Below the pieces are notes generated by a model. It did not search any database, had not been told where the DNA came from, and was given only the letters and a program-made list of their open reading frames with translations. Below are positions 60,701 through 64,000 of a stretch of DNA of 64,000 nt, one piece after another. Every line of letters starts with the position of its first letter. Position 1 is the first letter of the stretch. A program made the position numbers and the translations under genes. Source of the DNA: Elmis aenea (lineage: Eukaryota; Arthropoda; Insecta; Coleoptera; Elmidae); the NCBI GenBank assembly GCA_947652605.1, contig OX393581.1, positions 10,234,640-10,298,639 on the forward strand, read 5' to 3'.

Positions 60701-63556
60701 CTGTTCTTCCGTGTTTTTAGGATGTATGTAAGCCATTGCTATCAACCATTCTTGCCAAACTGACATCTGCAAAACAGTTCTTCTATTTTCACGGTTGTTG
60801 TTACAAAGCAAGGTCATATCCGAGAGGAATAGTTTCTTGATTTCCAGAAGTGATTCCGTTTGTTTTGATTGACGAACCAAAGTTGCTACTACTTTTAAAA
60901 TCACTGCAAAAGAAATTAATATTAACGTAACGACGAAAAATATCGCACGCGCGCACTTTTTTTTCCCAATTTACTTACTTGGATTTTCGAGACGAAAGTG
61001 CGATTCTGGCTCAGGATGGCGCGTGTAGAGAATCTGCTGGCTTATGTGTTCCGTCATAATTTCGTACAAAACGTTATAGGTGGGCAGTGACAAAATATCC
61101 TCATTAAGCAACAATCTTTCTGCTAGCAACGTATATAAATTAAACGGACTCATCACGTCGTATTTCCTCTTATGTGTGCTACGACTTAAGAAAAATCCAA
61201 GAAGCTTCAACGCTTGCAAACGAATTAATTGACTCTCAGAAGCAAGGAGTTTGAATATTGATCTTATTCCATGCTTGCAATCGAATGCAGGAACCATGGA
61301 CGACGGATGTTCGGACATTAGGGAGATTAACATTTGCAGAACATCATGCAAATTTTCATCCTGAAATACATAAACAGTTAGGCGAAGTCAACACCTATTT
61401 TCATCAATCTGAATTTCTACCCCTCCCCATGAAGATTCTGTTTAAATATATCCATAACTTGATTTAGTTCTTAAAACTACAATAACGGGAAAGTATTAAA
61501 ATTGGTTCCTAATTATACCAAACTGGAAAACATCCAGTTTAGTACCTGCCCTGTTAGAACAAGAACACCATGGGTAGCTCCAGTTAATAACTTTTAACTT
61601 ACCTCGTGCATTGTTGTTAAGTAATTTAGAATGCTTTGGAGTTCGTCGTCTTTAACACCATTTCCAATCATGATCAACTGTTTCAAAAATAGCAGGATAT
61701 ACGCACGGATGGCCAAAATATCTTTCTGCGCTGGTCGTGGCCCATCTACAAGAAATAATTCGATCAGTTTTAAAGCGCTTAAAACTCTGGAAAGAAAATA
61801 CGATGCGAAGATTACTTTTCAAGGAAAAGGGTATCAAACGAACTTGTGTCAAGAAGATTTGCGTATTGTTTAGGAGTTGTATTTGTGGCTCCGTATTCTT
61901 TGGACGTAAAGATCGCTGCATGATTCAGAACGATCGCGATAAGCAATCTTTTGGCATATTTCGTTAGAATAGTATTCTGCCCTAATGTTTATCGGGTTAT
62001 CTATCCATGCATTGTTGAAGTAATACGCACGCCGAGTGAACCAGGCAGCAGGCAGTCGCTATCAAATTGCGGCGTAGGATGGTTGCATTTGTAAAAATTG
62101 AAAGATGACTTTCTCGACTTAGTGTGAGTGCATATTTGATACGTTGTTTTATGTGCTTGTTTAGTTTATTAACTTTAAAATATGGAAGCCTTCTAGATTT
62201 TTTTGTAGTTCTCCACTCTGAAAGTGTTGGACCCGACGGAAACGGATAAAAGGTACGGACAATAGTCGAACCAAAATTAGAATAAAATACTTAACGCTAA
62301 ATTACTGCAAAAAAAATTGCCAGTTCATTTTCGGGCAGTAAAAACCTCCCCACGTTTTTTTTTTTTGGGGACAAGTAAAATTTTGTATACTGTGTACAGG
62401 GTGGTCCAAATTCGATGGGATTGCATGGGTATCTCGCTTAATAGGCAAGATAGAGAAATGGTTAAATTACCAAAAATGTGCAGTTTTTTGGGGCAAACTC
62501 AGAACCGTTTTCAAAAATATTTTATCATTTCCGGTTTTTGAGTTATGAAAAAAACTGTTTTTTTTGTTGTATTTATAATGTGTCATATCTCTCTTATTGT
62601 TGCAAATATCGAAAAAGTGTATGAAGATTATTTTTAGACATATATATGTAGATTTTAATAGTACTAAAAAAAATGTTTTGCGCTCGCCGTTAAGAAGTTA
62701 TGACACAAACTTGCATTTTTTTAAATGGAAGCTATAGTTGACTGTGACTTGTTTAAATTCCTTATTTTGTCGGGATTCCAAATATACAAGGGTTGATGTA
62801 TTTATTTTCAATAATACGCAAGTTACAAAGGTTTTTTATTTTTTTTAAACATGAAAAACAAAATGTAGGATGTGAAAACAAAACAAAAAAAATAAGGAAA
62901 CCGGAAATGATAAAATATATTTGAGTTTGTCCCAAAAAACTGCACAATTTTGGTAATTTAACCGTTTCTCTATCTTGCCTATTAAGCGAGACACCCATGT
63001 AATCCCATCCAATTTGGACCACCCTGTACATATTGTGTAATGCAACGCGTCAAAATAATTTCTAGATAAATGTAAAATAAAAATAAAACACGTAACATTT
63101 ATGCATATTTAGTGGGAATCCCATCATTGGGCCAAGCATTGTAAAAGTTGGATGGCGCTGGTCATTTTTGGGCGCAATAGTTGTATCATGACAAAATACT
63201 TTACAAGGGTGGCTAAATATCGTGAAAAACTTTGTTTTGATCCATGTTTTACCAAAATTTTTGGTGAATTATGCTTCGGTGGCAAAGATCTTAGGCTTAA
63301 GTTAAAATCGTAAAAACAAATTACAACACTTACCTAATCCCTTGGGAATGATTCCACTCTTTGCTCTTGGATTAACGACCCAATAGTAATATTTCAACGT
63401 ATGTACAGTTTGAAGAACGGTCGATATTCTTCGGACGTTGGAGTAGATCTGCGTGTCGGACAAAAATTCGGTGGCCAAATACGAGTACAATCTTGACTGA
63501 ACGGGAGCGGGCGTGTATATCCACAGTGCTGGATTGAAGAGGACGTGGTCCAGAAG
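42578..63556 (-). CDS. rg: neurobeachin / rugose gene, internal part (all exons in window)
   Basis: Seen: 16 exons plus two candidate cassettes on the minus strand, each with GT donor and AG acceptor, and with exon phases that agree at every junction, so the joined frame is open throughout (1,715 codons; 1,823 with both cassettes). Hallmark peptides in order are [71 protein letters not shown] and [10 protein letters not shown]. Known: neurobeachin-family proteins are large BEACH-domain scaffolds at Golgi and synaptic membranes that act in vesicle traffic and receptor targeting; the fly protein (rugose, AKAP550) also tethers PKA. The window lacks the N-terminal lectin-like part and the PH, BEACH and WD40 parts. 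Introns range from 53 bp to over 3 kb, and the intron after the last exon here exceeds 42.5 kb. No promoter or poly(A) site lies inside. LRBA is the sister paralogue in vertebrates; insects have a single gene of this class. Confidence 0.96.
43167..43287 (-). CDS. rg: neurobeachin exon O
   Basis: 121 bp, phase 0 start [20 protein letters not shown], then an acidic stretch [20 protein letters not shown], ending with one base of Gly. Acceptor TTTTTTTCAG, donor GTAAGTTA. It links DUF1088 to the PH-like domain. Confidence 0.94.
43392..43539 (-). CDS. rg: neurobeachin exon N (DUF1088)
   Basis: One base (A) completes Lys, then [20 protein letters not shown] and [20 protein letters not shown], ending in phase 0 at EDAILQ. 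Acceptor TTCTGTTTAG, donor GTAATTT. The motif FW.LD.WEDD.RRR.RFV is diagnostic of the family. The intron before it is only 58 bp. Confidence 0.96.
43598..43773 (-). CDS. rg: neurobeachin exon M (DUF1088)
   Basis: Phase 0 start [20 protein letters not shown], then [20 protein letters not shown] and [14 protein letters not shown], ending with AA of a Lys codon. Acceptor CTTCTCGCAG; an alternative AG six bases downstream would drop two residues. Donor GTAAATA. This is the start of the DUF1088 block shared by neurobeachin and LRBA. Confidence 0.95.
44045..44800 (-). CDS. rg: neurobeachin exon L
   Basis: 756 bp, phase 0 to 0, 252 codons. The first ~110 residues ([18 protein letters not shown] onward) are acidic linker. 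From [20 protein letters not shown] the family block begins: [60 protein letters not shown] and [20 protein letters not shown], ending HADFE. Acceptor CATATTCAG, donor GTACGAT (a GTAC donor, weaker than the rest). Confidence 0.96.
45552..45656 (-). CDS. rg: candidate neurobeachin 35-codon cassette exon
   Basis: Seen: 105 bp with a perfect TACTAAC branch point about 30 bp before the acceptor ATTAACAG, and the donor GTAATG. Flanking exons meet in phase 0, and of the three frames only the phase-0 frame is open; the other two hit TAG. It encodes [20 protein letters not shown] and then [15 protein letters not shown], a basic Arg-rich peptide unlike the acidic neighbours, with possible basophilic kinase sites (ARSRD). 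GC content is well above the surroundings. Inference: an alternatively included exon. It could instead be a constitutive exon in this lineage. Confidence 0.62.
46676..46918. mobile_element. probable hAT MITE, 243 bp
   Basis: Left end CATGGGTTGGCAAATGCC, followed by GCGAGCCGGACGCAGCCC; right end read inward CAGGGGTGGGATGGATGC. Flanks TTTTTGAC and CTAATGAC match at 5 of 8 positions. The (C)AGGGGTGGGCAAA-like end and GCCGG-rich start are typical of one hAT class, but the borders are old. Lies in the 1.6-kb intron between the exons at 47,239 and 45,552. Confidence 0.65.
47239..47366 (-). CDS. rg: neurobeachin exon K
   Basis: 128 bp: CA completes Ala, then [40 protein letters not shown] and IK, ending in phase 0. 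Acceptor AATATTTCAG, donor GTAAGAC. The exon lies in the poorly conserved acidic linker between DILEPP and the helical block of the next large exon. Support comes from open frame, phase and splice sites rather than from strong homology. Confidence 0.88.
47799..48650 (-). pseudogene. Tc1-like transposase remnant
   Basis: Minus-strand pieces: [18 protein letters not shown] near 48,465-48,520, [15 protein letters not shown] near 48,400 (first catalytic Asp region), [20 protein letters not shown] near 48,260-48,320, then the C-terminal half [56 protein letters not shown] and [12 protein letters not shown] down to 47,860. The family signature [16 protein letters not shown] is clear. Two frame breaks. 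Lies within the intron between exon K and the His-rich cassette. Confidence 0.88.
48665..49125 (+). pseudogene. Tc1-like transposase remnant, inverted partner copy
   Basis: The same family as the neighbouring minus-strand copy but on the plus strand: [11 protein letters not shown] at 48,675, [18 protein letters not shown] at 48,820-48,872, [20 protein letters not shown] and [18 protein letters not shown] at 48,900-49,015. The two copies are inverted with about 350 bp between the pairing parts. This copy starts in mid-gene, so it is truncated. Confidence 0.87.
49358..49576 (-). CDS. rg: candidate neurobeachin cassette exon, His/Asn-rich
   Basis: Seen: a 219-bp segment bounded by an acceptor (GTGTGGAACAG) and a good donor (ATGCAG before GTAATT). 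It needs two bases to finish the previous codon and leaves one base over, exactly the phase of the junction between its neighbours, so it can be included or skipped without a frameshift. The in-phase frame is open and reads [20 protein letters not shown], later [20 protein letters not shown] and finally RNSIASHA. It is richer in GC than the surrounding intron. Inference: a cassette exon of the disordered linker. I do not recall a counterpart in vertebrates. An overlapping plus-strand frame rich in Gly and Tyr is the antisense image of the His codons. Confidence 0.62.
49874..50250. mobile_element. hAT MITE, 377 bp, exact 8-bp duplication
   Basis: TAGGCATA flanks both sides (49,866-49,873 and 50,251-50,258). 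Ends CAAAGGCGTCCAGGGTCG at the left and, read inward at the right, CAGGGCCGTCGGAAGGGG. Interior GC-rich pieces (CACCGGGCCCGG, CCCGGGAAA) suit the hAT class. Lies in the intron between exon J and the His-rich cassette. Confidence 0.88.
50430..50601. mobile_element. hAT end fragment
   Basis: The right end, read inward, is CAGGGCCGGATTAACCAGTA followed by GACAAATGTCTAGGGCCCGA, a common hAT terminal sequence. No matching left end was found; the left border is approximate. Confidence 0.65.
50902..51514. mobile_element. non-autonomous mariner-type element, 613 bp
   Basis: TA at 50,900 and 51,515. Left end CGGCGTCATTCAAAAAGT; right end read inward CAGCGTCATTCAAAAAAAAA. The sequence CATTCAAAAAGTTTGCAACT recurs internally at about 51,168, so it may be a composite or partly duplicated copy. 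Confidence 0.8.
51585..51685. repeat. poly-A run and hAT-like end fragment
   Basis: A run of over 20 A followed by T-rich sequence ending ATTGCCCAACCCTG; read inward the end is CAGGGTTGGGCAATATTTGA, a common transposon terminus. Left border not identified. Confidence 0.45.
52019..52208. mobile_element. short mariner-type MITE, 190 bp
   Basis: TA at 52,017 and 52,209. Left end CAAGATGTCCAAACAC; right end read inward CAAGGTGTCTATAATTT. Degenerate ends; no coding capacity. Lies about 115 bp downstream (in the transcript) of exon J. Confidence 0.65.
52323..52494 (-). CDS. rg: neurobeachin exon J
   Basis: Phase 0 start [20 protein letters not shown], then [12 protein letters not shown], a family signature and a hydrophobic helix, followed by a divergent Ser/Pro tail ending GSPQ plus one base. 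Acceptor TTTTTGCAG, donor GTAATTG, a somewhat weaker donor than its neighbours. It joins in phase either to the exon at 47,239-47,366 or to the candidate cassette at 49,358-49,576, which suggests this donor serves a choice point. Confidence 0.94.
52562..52669 (-). CDS. rg: neurobeachin exon I
   Basis: 108 bp, phase 0 to 0: [20 protein letters not shown], then [16 protein letters not shown]. Acceptor TTCTTGTATAG, donor GTAAGAAG. The motif KDPE/DKLLQD.D.NRLRAV..RD is typical of the family. A 3.1-kb intron full of transposon remnants precedes it and a 67-bp intron follows. Confidence 0.94.
52910..53840. repeat. GGAGTC-type repeat split by the foldback element
   Basis: GGAGTCGGAGTCGG with an inverted CTCCGACTTCGA at 52,916-52,965, and TCGGAGTCGGAGTCGCAGTC with ATCGACTCCGC at 53,780-53,826, on either side of the 700-bp foldback. 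A further GGAGTCGGTATTCGG lies at 54,332. Probably one older repeat broken by the insertion. Confidence 0.6.
53068..53765. mobile_element. complete foldback element (family FB1), ~700 bp
   Basis: The entire element is an inverted repeat: CACGATACGTTGTCGCTAGA at the left against TCTAGAGACAATGTATCGTG at the right, continuing to the central GGTGCAAAGTTTTTGAAAAA and its complement. Consensus end from three copies is roughly CAAGGGAGGGTCACGATA. Other copies: 2,525-3,005 (truncated) and 34,196 (left arm, attached to a transposase remnant). It sits inside a (GGAGTC)n-containing repeat, pieces of which flank it at 52,915-52,960 and 53,778-53,825. Confidence 0.87.
55028..55622. repeat. interspersed repeat R4, copy B (uninterrupted)
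   Basis: Partner of 34,741-35,562. The first ~190 bp are open on the plus strand: [20 protein letters not shown] then [10 protein letters not shown]. Copy A reads LGIQLYWTFGYKSIQMKALW in the same frame. I do not recognise the peptide. Copy B lacks both hAT insertions found in or next to copy A. Confidence 0.78.
55779..55922 (-). CDS. rg: neurobeachin exon H (cysteine-rich [12 protein letters not shown])
   Basis: 144 bp, phase 0 to 0, too short and ATG-less to be seen by simple ORF calling. It encodes [20 protein letters not shown] and ends at GGQSSPK before the donor GTATGTA; the acceptor is GATGTGTTAG. The motif AVRNCLEC directly follows QCLRL in the family, which fixes its place after the previous exon. 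Being phase-neutral it could be skipped, but the motif is conserved, so it is probably constitutive. Confidence 0.92.
56796..56975 (-). CDS. rg: neurobeachin exon G
   Basis: 180 bp, phase 0 to 0. [18 protein letters not shown], then [20 protein letters not shown] and LRQCLRL. Acceptor CTATTGCAG, donor GTAAGTTC. The peptide is nearly identical in spirit to the vertebrate form ([17 protein letters not shown]), so the call is firm. Confidence 0.95.
56976..58330. other. intron with LINE tail fragment and unclassified repeat pieces
   Basis: The 1.36-kb intron between exons F and G. It includes a sequence at 57,440-57,475 with CCGACGTTTCG and GGCTTCTTCAAG, a pattern often found at retroelement ends, and a LINE fragment listed separately. 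Confidence 0.5.
57966..58042 (+). pseudogene. LINE C-terminal tail fragment
   Basis: A short plus-strand frame [20 protein letters not shown] then PMNRWK, matching the basic R..GRP..RW tail found at the end of LINE ORF2 proteins. No further domains. Confidence 0.6.
58331..58653 (-). CDS. rg: neurobeachin exon F
   Basis: Joined in phase (G+TT = Val) across a 53-bp intron: [15 protein letters not shown], then [20 protein letters not shown], which is the restart of strong family conservation after the linker. It continues through [16 protein letters not shown] and [17 protein letters not shown], ending in phase 0. Acceptor GTGTGTTTTAG, donor GTAAGTT. Family name for this block varies; function is unassigned. 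Confidence 0.95.
58707..60393 (-). CDS. rg: neurobeachin exon E, long acidic linker
   Basis: A single 1,687-bp exon. It opens in phase 0 with [20 protein letters not shown], the conserved end of the helical block, followed by PISTISGW. The remaining roughly 500 residues are low-complexity, rich in Ser, Glu, Asp, Asn and Val, with many SP/SPT sites that look like proline-directed kinase targets. A hydrophobic-periodic helix, [20 protein letters not shown], lies near 59,790-59,865 and resembles an RII-binding amphipathic helix (inference; the fly protein is a known PKA anchor). The C-terminal end, QKRPRSAS, turns basic before the donor GTAAGTT. Antisense open frames here are shadows of codon bias. 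Confidence 0.95.
60587..60903 (-). CDS. rg: neurobeachin exon D
   Basis: Begins with TG that completes ATG (Met), then [20 protein letters not shown], and ends in phase 0 at DTLAIVHSK. It covers the end of the DUF4704 block, including [18 protein letters not shown] and the strongly conserved [11 protein letters not shown]. Acceptor TTCTTTTGCAG, donor GTAAGTG. Confidence 0.95.
60979..61360 (-). CDS. rg: neurobeachin exon C
   Basis: Starts in phase 0 with [19 protein letters not shown], carries the armadillo-like helices through [19 protein letters not shown], and ends with one base of the Met codon in the motif RLENP-M. The donor is GTAAGTAA; a second GTAA lies four bases downstream, but only the first keeps the family sequence ENPMILKVV after splicing. 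The intron before it is 242 bp and the one after it is 75 bp. Confidence 0.95.
61603..61745 (-). CDS. rg: neurobeachin exon B
   Basis: Two bases complete the codon left open by the previous exon (G+AT = Asp), then [15 protein letters not shown] follows and the exon ends in phase 0 at LNYLTTMHE. The acceptor is TTTCTTGTAG and the donor is GTAAGTT. It continues the helical DUF4704 repeat region. Length (47 full codons) and phase match the neighbours exactly. Confidence 0.95.
62397..63026. mobile_element. palindromic mariner-type element, family M3 copy 2
   Basis: TA at 62,395 and 63,027. Left end CAGGGTGGTCCAAATTCGAT, right end read inward CAGGGTGGTCCAAATTGGAT. Arms share GATGGGATT, CTCGCTTAATAGGCAAGATA and GAAA(T/C)GGTTAAATTACCAAAA, pairing through most of the 630 bp. 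It occupies the intron between exons A and B. Better preserved than the copy at 30,910. Confidence 0.92.
63334..63556 (-). CDS. rg: neurobeachin exon A (DUF4704 start)
   Basis: This is the most 5' exon visible. It opens in phase 0 with [15 protein letters not shown] and ends after one base of a codon (PKGL, then G). The acceptor is a pyrimidine-rich tract ending GACCTGGCAG and the donor is GTAAGT. The peptide belongs to the armadillo-like DUF4704 region and includes the family motif [18 protein letters not shown]. An upstream acceptor at GATTCAG would add about ten residues that do not fit the family, so the CTGGCAG acceptor is preferred. Earlier exons lie beyond 64,000. Confidence 0.93.
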
Positions 63557-64000
63557 CTGCCAGGTCAGGAACGAGAAGCAAAACAACTGAATCAAAATGG
63601 ATTTACCTGCTCCGGTACTTACCCATTTCAGTTTTCACATTCATATTAAAATCAGGTCATGTTTAAGCAGAAGCAAAACAGAAACCAGTTAGAAAATCAT
63701 GCATGGATAAGTATCGGTAATTCATTTTAACATTCATGAAAAAGCAATCAATGTTCATAACGGGGGCATTTCAATTGTTGAGCAGGAATATCTCTAAATG
63801 GCAGGTCAGAAATTTATAATTACGGTAGCAAGAAAGCTGCAGGAGCTATATTATATACAGTGTCAATATTGTTTTAGTTTTTGCATACAGGTATATCCCA
63901 AAAGTTGCAAATAAGTTTAGAAAAAACAGCAGAGCCAACGATTCCTTTCAAAGTTGACCAAAATTTTAATTAAATGTTTATGGGCCACCCCGCCAATTTT
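63557..64000. other. intron upstream of exon A
   Basis: No further neurobeachin exon is recognisable before the window ends. A donor-like GTAAGTACC lies 65 bp upstream of exon A on the minus strand, but its phase does not fit. Confidence 0.5.

Noticed and set aside
63557..63660. Possible extra exon ending at the GTAAGTACC 65 bp upstream of exon A
   Set aside because: The phase needed by exon A runs into a TGA within a few codons, and there is no acceptor in between.
1..64000. CRISPR arrays, bacterial operons, tRNA or rRNA genes
   Set aside because: None seen; the spliced gene structure and transposon types are eukaryotic.

Overview
The window looks like a piece of a large, AT-rich, transposon-loaded insect genome. 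Its one recognisable host gene is neurobeachin (Drosophila rugose, rg; the Nbea/LRBA family), read on the minus strand. The peptides follow the insect form of the protein closely. The LINE and DNA-transposon remnants are of types common in insects; a beetle is plausible but not proven.

Right third (42,578-63,556, minus strand): I could reconstruct 16 constitutive-looking exons plus two candidate cassette exons. All have GT..AG borders and all codon phases agree across every junction, giving one open frame of 1,715 codons, or 1,823 with both cassettes. In transcript order the exons encode an armadillo-like DUF4704 block, a long acidic Ser/Glu-rich linker with a possible PKA-anchoring helix, a conserved middle block, a short linker holding the two cassettes, the DUF1088 block, and the first residues of the PH-BEACH domain. 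The N-terminal part lies beyond 64,000. The PH, BEACH and WD40 exons must lie left of base 1, because I found none in the first 42.5 kb.

Left two thirds (1-42,577): most simply read as one intron of at least 42.6 kb just before the main PH-BEACH coding sequence. It holds degenerate LINE reverse-transcriptase fragments, a nearly full-length dead mariner with both terminal repeats, piggyBac-type elements with TTAA duplications, several hAT elements with 8-bp target duplications (some nested), and a series of 0.6-1.1 kb near-perfect palindromes with mariner-like CAGGGTG ends and TA target sites. Related elements also lie in the smaller introns on the right. Between elements are AT-rich stretches and a few GC-richer islands that carry no recognisable coding sequence.

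The most useful new observations are the two phase-symmetric cassette exons of the neurobeachin gene (a His/Asn-rich one at 49,358-49,576 and a basic 35-codon one at 45,552-45,656), the long-palindrome transposon families lodged in a transcribed gene, and several datable nested insertions. I found no tRNA, rRNA, CRISPR or prokaryotic-type system.
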